Notes under the pieces: model-generated
What the model was told of the DNA's origin: nothing
What the model saw: only the letters and a program-made list of their open reading frames with translations
Database searches by the model: none
Shown: piece by piece, positions 45,073 through 57,600 of the stretch
How positions within the stretch are numbered: the stretch's first letter is position 1
Layout: each line of letters starts with the position of its first letter
Source: Apiosordaria backusii
Lineage: Eukaryota; Ascomycota; Sordariomycetes; Sordariales; Lasiosphaeriaceae
Length of the DNA: 64,000 nucleotides
Assembly: GCA_030549205.1 (NCBI GenBank)
Contig: JAUKTV010000004.1
Location: 1,736,001 to 1,800,000, forward strand
Direction: 5' to 3'
Position numbers and translations under genes: made by a program

Positions 45073-45285
45073 TCAAGCGGGGATTCTGCTTTCTTTTTTA
45101 GGAGGGGGGAGGGGAAAGAAGGCGTTCCGAATGTCTTGATTTTCGTCCTCAGGCATCACCACTTCTAGGCAGAATTGGTTCTTGCACTTTGGGGTATCAC
45201 AACATGGCCCCCATGGTGCTGGACTCTGGATAGATGGAATATAAGGCAATGATGAATCCTCTTCATAATCCCCATGGTCGGGCAT
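45073..45285 (-). CDS. Short Cys-containing ORF, doubtful
   Basis: 70 codons with an acidic start and a CCDTPKCKNQFCLEVVM patch, sitting between the CitE-like gene and the HeLo-like gene. No homologue or splice support is known to me. It may be chance. Confidence 0.15.
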   Translation of the reverse strand: MPDHGDYEEDSSLPYIPSIQSPAPWGPCCDTPKCKNQFCLEVVMPEDENQDIRNAFFPLPPPKKESRIPA

Positions 45286-45332
45286 TGCCCTTCTACTTGA
45301 TTTATACTATGAATTCTCTTACTACCACATGA

Positions 45333-47755
45333 ATGGAGCCCGTGTCACTTGCCGCGAGTATTGTCGCTCTTGTTGGCGCCACTAACAAAACAAGAAAGAC
45401 ACTTCAAAAGATTCCGAGTAAGCGGCGCGCATCGGCTGAATTTGAGAAGCTTCAAGACGACATTTCACATTTTGCACTTTTCCTCGATGAAGCGACATCC
45501 ACAATTTCGCCAGACCATACTCAGATGCTACCCTCAAATGCTGCTTTCGGTAGTACGCTGCGGAGCATCGAAAGGGCGCAAAAGTTACTGGCGCAGACCG
45601 AAAAGCTTGCCGACGAGTGCACAAAGAAGAGCAAAACCTCGGTGCACTATATCCAATGGCTTCTCAAGCAAGACGCTGTGCGAGAGCTCCAGCTTGGGAT
45701 GCACCAAGCACGGCTCGATTTAGCTGGAGCTCTCTCCCTCTCATGCCAGTAAGCATTCCCAAGCGGCGTTACAGATATATGCCCGGGACGGGAGCTCTCC
45801 GTAACCCCCCATCCGTCCATACAATTTCTCGCCATGTGGTTGCCCAGTCCCGATTTATCCCGATTTGCCGCAACTTCTCTAATGCATGACGCAGCATGAC
45901 ACTAATGACGCTACACGATGATGTTAAGAAGCTGTTCAAAATTACTGCTCCGCCGAAAATTCACAAGTCGCCGTTTCTTCGACATCGCGCAACCAGTGCC
46001 CTCACCAGGGCGAAGAGACCAACTCGGCCACAGTCCCGCAATTCCCAACAAAAAATGCTGCCCCCCACTGGACCCCGTGTCAACACTCAGCCGCCCATTT
46101 TACCCCTATCAAAACCACCACCCCGAGCTTGCACCTGCGTCTGCCATAAGGTCTTTCGAATTGATACTCCTACATGTCTGCAGAATTACCTAGGCGCAAT
46201 AATCATCGCCCATTCAGGCTTCTCACCAATAACAAGTCAATGCACTGACCCCTATTGCCGTCATCCCGAAACCCCATTCGGATCATTGACACTATACTTT
46301 CCCCCTTGGTTTCTCAATCGTGCCCTGAATATGGTCATATCTTATGCCAGTTCACCTGAATTCTTAGTTCGGATACCCCAGGTGCTGCCGGCTGACCATG
46401 CCATGTTCAGATATGCGAGGTCTGGCAATGTTGAAGGGGTACGGAGTCTGCTTGCCTCTCGGCAAGCTACGCCTTTTGATATCACGTCTAATTGGGGTCA
46501 ATCTGCCTTGAGAGTATGTGCTTTCCTCCAGCCTTTTATGTGTCCTGCTTCTTATTCTGAGACTTTACAGCTTGCTGTCTCTTACAACCGTTTGGAAGTC
46601 TGCAAAGCGCTGCTCGCTGAAAATGCCGATCCGTACTTTGCGGATCGGACACATCTGTAAGACCAATTGCCATCTCTCTGGAACCTTTTACGTCCGAAAT
46701 CTAAGAGCCATTGCAGATCTGCCTTCGATGTAGCGTGGGACAGAATCCTCGGCAACGCAACGACAAAAGACAATCAAACACAACTCCAGGGCTTATTCAG
46801 TAATACAGCCATGCTTGACCAAAGGGGCTTTACAAGGCTGCATAAAGTCGTCCTAGGCCTCCTCAACCTAGATCTATTGCCCGAACTCAAAGAGTCATCG
46901 CAGATCGCCATCGACAAGACTGATTCAGCTGGCCGAACTGCGCTTTCTTGGGCGGCAACACGAGGTGACCACGATTCAGTCAAGGTTTTGCTGAAACATC
47001 ACGCCAACTTGCAAATCCCCTCGCGGAATGGGTCAACGCCGCTACACTGGGCTGTTCAGTCATCCAGCCCGCTCGCCGTGAAGTTGCTGCTCGAAGCTGG
47101 AGCTGAGGTCAACAGACCAAATAACAGGGGCTACACACCATTGCACTTCGCCGCGTCCAAGCGGGACGATTCTCAAGTCATCGAACTTCTGCTGCGGTTC
47201 ATGGCAGATCGAGATGCCAAAACCAACCATGGCGATACGGCACTCATGAACGCGGCCCGGGCAAATCATCCCAATAATGTAATCTATCTCATGGAACATG
47301 GCGCAAACCTCGACCTTCAGAACAAGGACGGCATGACGGCCCTCTTGTACGCACTCTATTTCAACAGTCACCAATGCTTAAGGCTGCTATTGAAGTCCAA
47401 CGCAAATCAAGCATTGTGCACAAAGGAGGGTAGCTCACTTCTGCACCTGGCAGCGGTCTATGCCGATCTGCAGTCATTGGAGATACTTCGCAGTGAGCCG
47501 CCACGTGGACAGTCGCCAAGTGCTCCAAGGGACGACGGGCTATCCCCTTCGCAACTCGCAGATAATCGTGCCGATGTTTCCATTTCTTGGAAAAAGGCAT
47601 TCGCAAACCTCTCCTGCTTGGTTTTGCAGGCAAGCGACAGAGATCACTCGTATCGCTCTGACAAATCTGATGATGATGAGTTCTTTGATGCCCTGGAGGA
47701 TCCAGAGGAGCCTGCTGGACTAAAAGATGGTCTTTCTTTCGTCATTGAGGTGTAG
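45333..47755 (+). CDS. HeLo-like N-terminal domain plus ankyrin repeats
   Basis: Four exons (45333-45748, 45895-46513, 46571-46656, 46717-47755; introns 146, 57 and 60 bp) give 719 residues. The N-terminus MEPVSLAASIVALVGATNKT with following long amphipathic helices (about 1-150) matches the fungal N-terminal HeLo/SesA-like domains found at the head of NLR-type and incompatibility proteins. A Cys-containing middle (ACTCVCHKVF, CTDPYCRHPE) follows. From about residue 370 there are roughly six ankyrin repeats, for example DSAGRTALSWAATRGDHDSV, NGSTPLHWAVQSSSPLAVKL and RGYTPLHFAASKRD. The end is acidic. No NACHT or NB-ARC nucleotide-binding domain is present. I infer a role in recognition or cell-death signalling by architecture only. 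Confidence 0.8.
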
Positions 47756-48152
47756 GTAAAGAATGAGGAGAAGGATGTCAACTTAGCCATCGAGTTAGAT
47801 TCAACTTGAAACAACCTAAGGTCCAACTACATATTGCGTGACTGGGGGAGATGAGCGTATTTGGTACCCCTCTTAGGTAGACGCCTCGCTCCCTAAGGTA
47901 TGTAAATTCCACTCAGGTTCCTGGAAGGCATTAAAAGATCATCATCGTCTTTCCCCACGTATCTCATATTTATGGCATTCTTACAGCACGTGCCTAGGTC
48001 GAGAGGTTTTTGATTCATATTTTGAAAGAAATCAAACTACAACGAAGATTATCACTGGTATACACTCTACATACTCATGTTCTTCTCATTCCCGTGGGTG
48101 CAACAACTCACTTCTTCTACCTAGAATCCTTCTCAATTTGAAAGGAAACATA
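47756..48152. other. Intergenic between convergent genes
   Basis: About 400 bp with TTAGGTAG/CCTAGG-type words. No gene seen. Confidence 0.6.
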
Positions 48153-51100
48153 TCAGCCCCTTGATTCCTCTTCTTCCCTGATCTCCGCTAGCACCTCCGC
48201 CACCTCGTCAACCCCTACCAATCGTCTCTGATACTTGCATATTGTGTCCAGCCTGTCAATATAGCCCTTTAGCCCAGGAATGACGGAATGCTTCCCTCCT
48301 CCCTTCTCCAATATCTCCTTTATCTGCCCCCGCAGCGCTTTGGCGTGGTCCGACCGACCTAGTTTATCGTAAATATCCGCTAGATTTTCCATTATAGAAA
48401 CTGCCAGGAAAGAGTTTTCACGGACGTGTTGCGTCCATCCTTGTAAGAACTGCTCCTGTAACGGCACGGCCTCTCCCCAGCGGCCCTGGCGGCTGTACAA
48501 CAACCCAAGATAAGACGTACTGGCTAGCACGTCCAAGTTCAATTCCCCAAAATGCTGTTTCATCGTCTCCCGTAGTTGCACCAGGGCCGTGACGGCCTCC
48601 TCAGAGCGGTCAAGTTGCACATAGGTTTGCACAAGCTCAAAGATGGCTTCAGCCGTCTGAGCCACCTTGTGCTTAGGCATCCCAATTTCATCCGAGTCAT
48701 TCGCTTGCTCCTCAAGCTGCTTGAGGTACCTGTTTAGGTCGTACTTGTCTAACCCCTGATTTTCGTGATGTGTGTTATTGCCAGCTGGAGCACTGGTTTC
48801 CGTTGTATTGTCGCCAGAAGTTATAACCTCGTTCTTCTTCATCTTGTCGCGTGATAGAATATCTTCTTGTGTGGCATAGTTGTCAGATGGACTATCCCAA
48901 TCTTGATCTTTCTCGTCGTCGTTGATGTGAGGTATGTCGGTAAGCAGGGCCTCCAGCGGTTTCTCCTGTTGTATATTGCTGCTAGACGGGATATCCTGCC
49001 GTTGTTGAAGGTGTATTGCCTTGTGTCGTTTCAAGTTATCCCGCCTTCCACGGTACTCGCGCCCCGGCCAGTCGCATGCCACTTGACTACCTACCGGGAA
49101 TGTTGTTTTCCCGAGCGTAGTCTGGATGATGAATCCAGATGTGCCGGTGTAAGGCCCTTGTTTCGGCTCCGCCACCACTACAACCTTCGATAGGGCACTT
49201 GTGACGGTGACGGTTGTGACCGTGACGTTTTTCATGTTTGCTAGCCATCCCTGTGTCAGCCTGGTAACTATCAGGTATAAGGTACCTAGGAATATATGTA
49301 CATACACGAGATCACTTTTCCGGTGGAAAGCTATTCCACAGGTGAAGCACTGGTTGTTGTCGGCCTCGGCCTGAACACTTGAAGAAGGCTGTGAATCTGC
49401 CGGCTTTCCTACTGGAATTATGAAATCACCGGAACTGGGTCGCGTCTCGGAGGGTTCTTCGTCCCTTGAAACCGGTTCGGAACTCTCTTCGACCAGGTCT
49501 CCCGTCTCTTGTTCATCTTCAGAGACAGCGCTCGTGACAATGACATCTTCGTCACCTTTGTCATCGATAGCCGCAGCTCTCATCAGCTGTGTAAAGCTGG
49601 CGTAGTTGGTGCTCTTGGGGTCGATCTCCGCGCCATGTTCTAATAACAATTGTACAATATCTCTGTGACCCCCTTTGCTGGCAGCCTCGAGCGCGCCGCC
49701 ATATCTTCCGGGTTTGGTATTGATGTCTGCGCCGTAATCTAGTAACAGTTGCACGATCTCCCGGTGGCCGTAGTTGGAAGCGAGCTCAAGAACACTGCCG
49801 TTTGCATCATCCCAAGCACTGGCAGACGCGCCATGCTCCAGCAGTAGCCTTACGATCTGCTGGTGGCCTTCCGCTACCGTGTCAAGCCAGGCCTCCCACG
49901 ATTCTCTTTCCATGTGAGTTTGCTTGAACTCTCGACAAATGTCTCCGAAGTTGTGCGTAGCCGTGTAGCCCCCTAGATCTTGAGACTCCAGTACTTTCAT
50001 GTCATCGTCCCACTGCAACGACGTATCCGAGAGGGCCTGTGAACCTTCGTTATTCCGCACCACTTGCCGAACACTGTCCGCAGATCCTCGCGAACCATCA
50101 TCTTCATCCTTGTCCAAGGGACCAGCGGGCAAACAATGATGAGCGAGACGTTCTAAATGACCTTTTATGTGCTCATGCATCTTTCTGACGTTTTCAAAGC
50201 CCGTGGGGCAAAGGGGACACATGCGCAATGGTCTCGTTGATGGTCTGAAAGCGGCTGCCATTAGCTCTGGTGTGAAGAGCTCTTGGCTTGCACTAGGATG
50301 AAGCTGTTGTAGATGGGCAATGTAATCCTCTTGTGTCTCGAACTCCCTTGGTTCTAGGTGATAATCGCAATGCCAGGCCTTAGTGTGGAGATTCTCGTGA
50401 TCTATCCAATCCTGATAGGAGCCGTAGAGACGATTAGGATCTTGGCACACTTCGTATGTGCATTGATACGGTCGAAGATCATGAATAAGGTGTGCTCTAC
50501 AGTATGTGTCAACGTTAAAGCCAAAGTCATAGCGCTAGGGCGTCAACTTACTTCCATGCTTTCTCCACGAGGTACCTCCCAGGACATATAACATGGCAGT
50601 AAGGGCAGGTAAAGTAGTCGCCAGCCAAGAGATCTTTGGGTGGAGGTGGCCACTGAAGCAATACCTGGCTTTGGGGAGTTGCAGTAGTGGATGCGTAACT
50701 CTGGTATGAGAAGACAGATTGGTCGTCGTCAAATCTGATCCTGCCCTCGTCGAGCCTGGTAGCGGAAGTTGCCTCTGAGTGTTCTTGTCTTGTAATAACC
50801 GAGGGCGTGGTAAGATGAGTGTGGGCTGCTCGTGTTTTTCCAATCTGAAAAAGAGATTCAGAGGTCGTGGGCTGTTTCGAGCCAGTTGATGCTACAGTGT
50901 GTGCTGGGTCCCGGCTTATCCTGGCAGCATGTTCCTTCCAATAAATGAACTGTTGTCTTCGACGAACGTTGGCCATTCCAATCCTCTTCATGAGGTAATG
51001 GGACCCTGAAGCGTATTTCTCTATGATGCCGATTAAAGAAACTGTGTCTTGGTTTGATTTTTGGAAAGTTTGCACCAGATACTGCTTGTGTCGATGAACA

Positions 51101-51684
51101 AGAATGACAGCTTCAACCTCTGCTCTTTCTTTGATGTACTGTTCTCTCTCATGGGCTGCAATGTGTCGAAATAGCTCTTGTGTCGTCCTTTCAGGCCGGG
51201 TTCGAGAGTTTCTGATTCGCGCCGCCAGACTGTAGAGCGCGTCAATAGTCTCTGCAACCCCTTTTTGACGAAAATCCAGTTCATGACTAGACTCATCGCT
51301 GCTAATAGAACCACCAGAACTCTGGTTTGAGGACCTTGTACTCTCGTCGTCAGATGAGCTCTGATTGTCGATATCCTGAGCTTGTTGTTCGAATGGGGGC
51401 CGGTCGCCTCTCAAAATAGACAGGATGTTCTCAAGGTGATCATGTAAAGTACTGAGCATGCGCAGTAGTTGTGTCTTGACGAGGGCGGCATCACGGACCC
51501 GATAGTCAAGTGAACTATGGCCTTGGTGTTGAAGACCCAAGCTGTATGCCCACAGTCGAAACCTTTGTGCCTCGATTGTAAAGTGCTTTTGGGGTGCACC
51601 ATTGTTTGGATATTTTAGATCAGACAAGCCATCAAAAGCCTGGAATACTCGCATTCCCGCGAGGTAGAGGGCTGACCCATCCAT
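48153..51684 (-). CDS. C2H2 zinc-finger, ankyrin and TPR protein
   Basis: Two exons, 51684-50552 and 50496-48153 (55-bp intron, phase 2), give 1158 residues. The N-terminal ~300 residues are a helical fungal module (FQAFDGLSDLKY, LHDHLENILSILRG). Next come C2H2-type units (YFTCPYCHVICPGR with WKAHLIHDLRPYQCTY, and CPLCPTGFENVRKMHEH), then three ankyrin repeats (HQQIVRLLLEHGASASAW, HREIVQLLLDYGADINT, HRDIVQLLLEHGAEID). A further zinc-finger zone is damaged: CDWPGREYRGRRDNLKRHKA has Arg where the second Cys should be. A TPR region (SYLGLLYSRQGRWGEAV and neighbours) ends the protein. A 45- or 57-nt in-frame intron may exist near 49255-49315 (donor GTGTATGT or GTATGT). Such multi-module proteins accompany fungal NLR-like genes; exact role unknown. 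Confidence 0.75.
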
Positions 51685-51936
51685 GATGGGCGCCCAGACC
51701 AGAATCCCAAGGTTGCTGTTTGTCGTGTATGTGAGGCAATTGGAAAGCGGGGCTCAAGCTCAAAGTTCTCAGCGAGGTTGAAGGTCATGCATCAGCTGAG
51801 CGAACGAACCACATTGGTGCCTAATTCTGCCGGCAGCCACCCAATAATCAATCTCGCCATCCACCCCGCTCCAGTTTGCTCGGAAAACACGCGTTTAAAA
51901 AGAAGATTGCTGGACCAGTGCGACAATCAGTGCATC
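51685..51936. promoter_or_regulatory. 252-bp divergent promoter
   Basis: Only 252 bp separate the ATG of the minus-strand zinc-finger/ankyrin/TPR gene from that of the plus-strand DUF7580-like gene, so the two probably share regulation. No TATA box is clear. Confidence 0.5.
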
Positions 51937-53796
51937 ATGTCGGGCTTCGAAGTTGCTGGAGTGGTGCTCGGCGCAATTCCACTTGTCATCGCTGCTCTGG
52001 AGCATTATCAGGCTGGCAAGGGTGCTGTTGCCTCGTTTGTTAAGTATGGCGGTCTACTTGAGCAGCTGATCTTCCGCTTGACGATGCACCAACATCTTTA
52101 TCACTCAGACATCCTTTCTCTTCTTCAAGCGGCCGGAGTAGCAGAGCTGGACCCTCGAGATAGAGACACAGTGGCGGAGTGTCTTCAACTACTGAAGGAT
52201 CCCGGGATAGGAGAAGAGATCCGAGAATGGCTGGGCCCATTGAATGAGCCATTTCGACAGCTTATGGGCAGGTACGAGTCATTGTTGAAGACTATAGTGG
52301 GACATATCAAACACATTCAGCGACTCCCTCATGTAAGCTCCTCTAAAACTCCATGTGACCGAGGACTTAACCTAAGTTGACGATTTGGAACTCAGTCTCA
52401 GAAAGATGATCTGGAATCGCTGCTTGCGGCAAATCCCCCCAACAGAAAGATTGACTTCATGGAGAGAGTCTCATTTACAATTAAGCGAGGAAAATTGAGA
52501 GCACTTTATGAAGAGCTCGATCAAAATAGGCTCTCTTTAGGAACCATTATTGAAAAACGCAAAGGCCTACAAGAGTTCTCCTCATATGAACCGTCTCAGC
52601 ACACCAGCCGTATAGTATCGAGACTTATCCAGATCCGCCGCACAGCATATTCGCTCTCATCAGCCCTCCACAAGAGCTGCTGCTGCAGATGTGTTGGGAG
52701 CCACAAGATCCTTTTTCGGCTTGAAAGCCGAATACCAGCCGATCGGCAGCCCAGGAGATCCGGCCAGCTGCCGAAAAGTTCCACCACATTCAATCTTGTG
52801 CTATCCATCGAGCCTACTATTTCATCACGGGCGCTTGTTTATGTCTCCTCCGCGCATACAGACCTAGTAACAGATCTGTACGCCTACTAGACCTTGATAA
52901 CGCATCTGAGCTTTAGTTGACAGCTAACTGATGGTACTAGTCCCCCAACCGGAAATGCGAACAGTGTGCCTACCAGGTGCCCAACAGTCAGATTCGCAAT
53001 CACCGAAATTCCAGTTCGATCAGTGACACCGCGTCCCCGAGCCGGCACCTTGGATCTTTGTCGGACCGTGCGTGATACACATACCAAAGGGGCCATGATC
53101 CGACTTCAACTCACGGCTGATGTTCTGGACCTAGAGCAAGAGCTCGAAGCCGATGAAGATTTTACAGCAGTACCGCCTTCACATGGTGAAACACTCAGAC
53201 GAATTCTCGAGCAAGGCTACCTCAACGAAGACATACAGTTAACTTTTAAACAACGAACTATACTGGCTCTCGATATTGCAGCTTCGATCCTTCAGCTTCA
53301 ACAAACTAGCTGGCTGGTAACTCCGTGGGACTGCACCAAAATCAAGCTTCTTGCTGTTAACAGCCCTTCGCCTGCAACAGGCGTACATGCTCAGATGTTC
53401 GGGTCCTTCGTTGAGCAAGAATTTGCTGGATCTGGCTTGCGGACTCGAGGCAACAGCAGTGATCACAGAAACAACAATGCTCCAGAGCCGAAAGCGGTTC
53501 TCCTCGAACTTGCCATCCTCCTGCTAGAGATCTGGACTCATCGGACGCTGGAGATGTGGGCCGAAAAAGCAGATCAAGCCATCATGACCGACACTCCAGA
53601 TCGTCGGTTGATCGCTCTAATCCGTTGGCTCGATGCCACTTCGCAGCAGCTGCCATCACAATACGAGACAGCGGCCAGGCAGTGCGTGGCCATGTGTGTA
53701 GAGCAGAGGTGGGGGTGGGATGACGTCGAGTTTCAAAAGCGTTTTGGGGAGAATGTGGTCAAGCCGCTACTTGATATATGTAAAGTATGGGATTGA
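51937..53796 (+). CDS. DUF7580-type fungal protein with helical N-terminus
   Basis: Three exons (51937-52332, 52396-52877, 52941-53796; introns 63 and 63 bp) give 577 residues. The start MSGFEVAGVVLGAIPLVIAA is the hallmark N-terminal helix of a large fungal family related to HET-S/HeLo-type incompatibility proteins. Long helices follow (LDPRDRDTVAECLQLLKD, FRQLMGRYESLLKTIVGHI, MERVSFTIKRGKLRALYEEL), then a C-terminal DUF7580-like part (LRRILEQGYLNEDIQLTFKQ, RTILALDIAASILQLQQTSW, KAVLLELAILLLEIW, WGWDDVEF) that looks like a degenerate kinase-like or N-terminal-partner domain. Function is not established. An earlier start at 51778 is possible but would not begin with the hallmark helix. Confidence 0.82.
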
Positions 53797-54077
53797 GCGT
53801 GTGGAATCAAACTTTTTAGAAACCATGGTGCATTGAAAGGGGGAACTCGAATCAAAGAAACTTTCGCAAATGGTTTCCCTCAACTAGGTACCGTGACGTA
53901 GATAGGTATATCATCCCACAATCCAGAGTCAACATCGAGTAATCCTTTACGTAGGTTACATAAAGCCGGAGTATGTGAGATGTTGCTAGGGTCTAGAAAT
54001 ACATACCCCTTGCCCAAGTCACCTCTGGACTCATAACTTAAGCCCTACTTAAGCGTGAGTTTCCCACATATCTATCA

Positions 54078-54195
54078 CATACGACCATAGACAGTAGAAA
54101 GCTCGGGATCCCGTCTGCTCTCCCCTAGATAAGCTACTGATCACCGGACTAGTACTCAGGTGGGTGACCACTGGGGAATCCCCGGTGTTGTATGT
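54078..54195 (+). rRNA. 5S ribosomal RNA, second copy
   Basis: Begins ACATACGACCATAGACAG and ends GTTGTATGT, 118 nt. The internal control region GGTGGGTGACCACTGGGG is intact. It differs from copy 1 in the loop region (for example TAGAAAGCTC versus CTGAAAATAC, TAAGCTACTGATCA versus CAAACAGCTGATCG). A TTTTT run follows directly. Probably functional, though divergent, and could be a variant type. Confidence 0.85.
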
Positions 54196-54211
54196 TTTTG
54201 AGGGCTTTTTG

Positions 54212-54311
54212 GGCTCCACCTGACTCCATCACCAAGTCTTGGCAACCCCTGAAGTCTTGGTAGCCCCTGAAATCAGTTTATTTACTTTCACAAATTCACA
54301 TTCGGTCATTT
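54212..54311 (+). repeat. 3' tail of 5S copy 2, with internal duplication
   Basis: Begins GGCTCCACCTGACTCCATCA as after copy 1. It contains a tandem near-repeat AGTCTTGGYARCCCCTGAA twice (about 54235-54270), then a stretch ending AAATTCACATTCGGTCATTT that matches the relic at 61429. Confidence 0.6.
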
Positions 54312-54688
54312 GATAAATGAAAATGTAATTCTTGTGTCGAGGCCTGTACATACTAGCAGTTCCAAGGATTGTTCCTAACTCTTTGCTCGAGCAAAACATC
54401 GACGTGTCGTTGATATCAAGTACAGAGGGAGACGAACTGTTTCCTATTTACCTGGTATTGTTTACAAGCTCGTCTAGTATATACCGTTTCCTCCTGTTTT
54501 CCTGGACCCGTGAATCTCTAACTCCCCGAGCCCCTCATTTTCAGCCTGGGTCATCTTGTGTGACGTCCCTAGGGGCTTTCCGCGAACGCGCTTCATTACC
54601 CAATCGCCCTCACGGACATCCCTTGCGACTACCCTTGACTCGTCATTTCAGTTCACTCGGCATTGCAACCTTCGTTCGAACAGACCGT

Positions 54689-57600
54689 CTAATCCTCCTT
54701 GTTGCAAGGAAACGAAGGCCAATCCGTCTTTTGGCCGGCAGTGCGCTTGACCCAGTTATCGAACACCGTTTGCGGATCGCACATCGGAATGTTCATGATG
54801 CCTGGTAGCAGCTTCACATCACCATTGTTGACCTCCTCAATCAGGTTGTTTCGGTGCTCTTCACTGCCGGTGAGGTCTGGCAGCTTGTCTAGGCCTTTGT
54901 TTCCCCACTTGGCATGACGCTTCAGCACACTGTCCAAGTTGTCAGTAAGGTGAGGATTAGGTAGGTCGGCAGGTCATGAAAGCGGACATACCTCTTTGCA
55001 ATGTCCAACTGTGTGATCCCTCCCCACTTAGTAATTTCACTCCCCTCCTGCTCTGCTGTTCCGAGGGTGTCTGTGCCAGGCAACACTGACATACGATTTG
55101 GCTCCGAACCCCCACCCCAATTGCCCCAGTTGTGATCTTTCTTCGCCGGTCCTCCAGGATAGAGGAGGTAATACTGGCGGTTGTCGATGCACATCTTGGC
55201 CACGTCCTTGTCGCCAGATTGGAGCCACACGAACTTGTCAACACCAACCTTTTGGCAGTCCCACTCGGTGCGGATGAGGACGGGGGAGTACCCGCGGAGG
55301 TGCCAAGCGTGTGGGATCAGGAAGGCGTAAAGAACCTTCATCATCGTGAGTTCAGTATCCAGTCTGTCCATTGGGCCAATGCTGAGCAATTTGCCGTTTC
55401 GCATCATGCTGCTAAGGTAGTCAACCCCTGGTTCTTTTCCCGCGAATGCGGTCTGCTGTGTCTTGCTGACAAGAATTTTCCAACTGAGGGCAATGAAGTG
55501 AAGCTGACCCGCCAGGTCTTCTGTCACAGGTTGCAATCTGCAGTGAGAGGGCTGGAGTAAGTATCTGAAGTGCGTGGGGAGGGAAACTGGAGAAAGGAAG
55601 GGGACCTACCCTGATTCGACGTGTTTCTTCGCCTCGCTGAGGCCAAAATCTACGGCACCCATGATTGTTGATTCTAGTTTCTCGCCGATGCCCGGGTTAT
55701 TGATGAAGAATCTTCCAGCTGAAAAGGCTTTCCCAAAAACTGGGCCTGCCAAAACACCGAACCCGGCGCTCAGAATATCCAAAGTCATGACCAGATTCTT
55801 ATCAGCCTTCTGATCGGGTGCAAAAGTGCTCGAGAACGTAGGGAGCGTGGTAAGGAGGCTGGTCTGGGCTGCGAGAACACCTTCGTACATGTTGAAATAA
55901 ATCGAGGCAAGATTCATAAATGAACGCAAGATCAGGGTGGCTGCCGGCCGGCGTTCTAAGTCGTCATTGCATTCTATCGTCCCAACACAACCGTTCAGAA
56001 CGGAGACCCGATGGCAGTACATGTTCTCAGGGCCGTTAAGAAGCTGGCTCACAAAAAGAGAAAAGTCGATGTTGGCGTTGTCTCTGGAAGCGTTCCACCT
56101 GTCAACAACATACTTCCACGCCTGATCAGCTTTGAGGGTATTCCAACGATCTGACTCTTTGTATGTGCTGTTCCTGGCGTAGGGGTGTTTGCAAGTGATG
56201 TTGGCCCAGTCTTCTTTGATTTCTTCCATTGGCAGCGACGGAACCTGGGATACATCGTTGTGTAAAAATTGAGCCAGATCAATTGCCCAGTCAGAGATGC
56301 CGCCAAAGTTCATTGACTTCCAAAGAGCCTCCCGGCGCCGTTTGTTGTCGTCGTTCATGTAGGCGACCCAGTCTGATCCGTACACCAAAACGTCACTCAT
56401 GGTACTCTCGTCGTAATAGGTGCGTGCTGACTTGTCATGACGCAAAACCTCTTGGATTTCCGCGTTGGCGAGATATCCTGCGGTGCGTGTGCAACGCCCA
56501 GGCTTTGCCCCAGATTTCGATCCTGTGAATGTGCACATGGGGCCTGTACAAGATGGATCCACCATTCGAAACGACCGACCGTAGCTGGTGACGCCGATGA
56601 CAAGCTTGGTTGATGGCACGCCGCCTTTGGTGACCATTGAAAGTGCATTGACCGTTTCCGTCATGTTGATGTGTGAACGGAGGCAGTTGCCAGCTGGGCA
56701 GCCTGGAGAAGACCAGGGATTGTTGAAGTCCCATTCTACCACAAGAATCAGCACATGGTTTTCAGGGATGAAAAGGGGAGGTTGGAACTCACGGCCATGT
56801 AAATCGTAGGTCATGTACACAATGTAATCGACGATCTTGCTAATCTCCCCGATCGGGAACTGCTTGAGATACCAGTAAGAAGCGGGAGCAGCGATAGCCA
56901 ACTGCTTTTCTAGAGAGCACCGTTAGTCACCAATGAACAAACAACATGGCAGCGGCGGGCAACGATCACTTACCACGTGGAAGCTTCTGCCTCAGCAGCT
57001 TCAGGAGCTCCAGATATGCCAGTCCATCAAGAGGGTCAGCACTCGGAATATCAGGGATATCTGGTGCACCAGGATATTCCCAATCGAGGTCCACGCCATC
57101 CAAGTCATTGTCCACGACGAATTTGGCAATGTTACTGGCCAAGACTTCCCTGTTACCCGGCTTGACGCCTTCTCTAAAGATCCAAAATGAGCTTGGATGA
57201 GTAGACGCTGTCCATCCACCGAATGCAATGATTCTTTTGAAACCTCGCATCTTCACAAACTTGTCAAACTGGTCTTTGAGCTTGCCCACACCCACGGCAA
57301 AATTGGACGACACATCCCCGAAAGCGAAGTGGATATGTGTGTAGCCCGTTGGAATTTGGGTGGCATCCATAAAGAGGCAGGGCCGCTCCTTCTTGTCAGC
57401 CATATTCCAGGCTTCAAAGTAACCTATCCGCTTGAACTCCGACGGAGGGGATTCGTTGTTGACAATCTTCGTCCCGCAATTGGAGATACATCCAACCCTC
57501 CACGGTTTGAGTGGGGTACCAAATGGAACGCCCTTGACGGTGCAGAATTCCGCCGTCGTGCCACATTGACCCCAGACGGTGCAACAGGCATTGAGTGGGC

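Larger units (their letters stand above)
53797..54688. other. Intergenic holding the second 5S gene
   Basis: About 890 bp. Apart from the 5S gene (54078-54195) and its tail (54212-54311) nothing is recognised. Confidence 0.6.
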
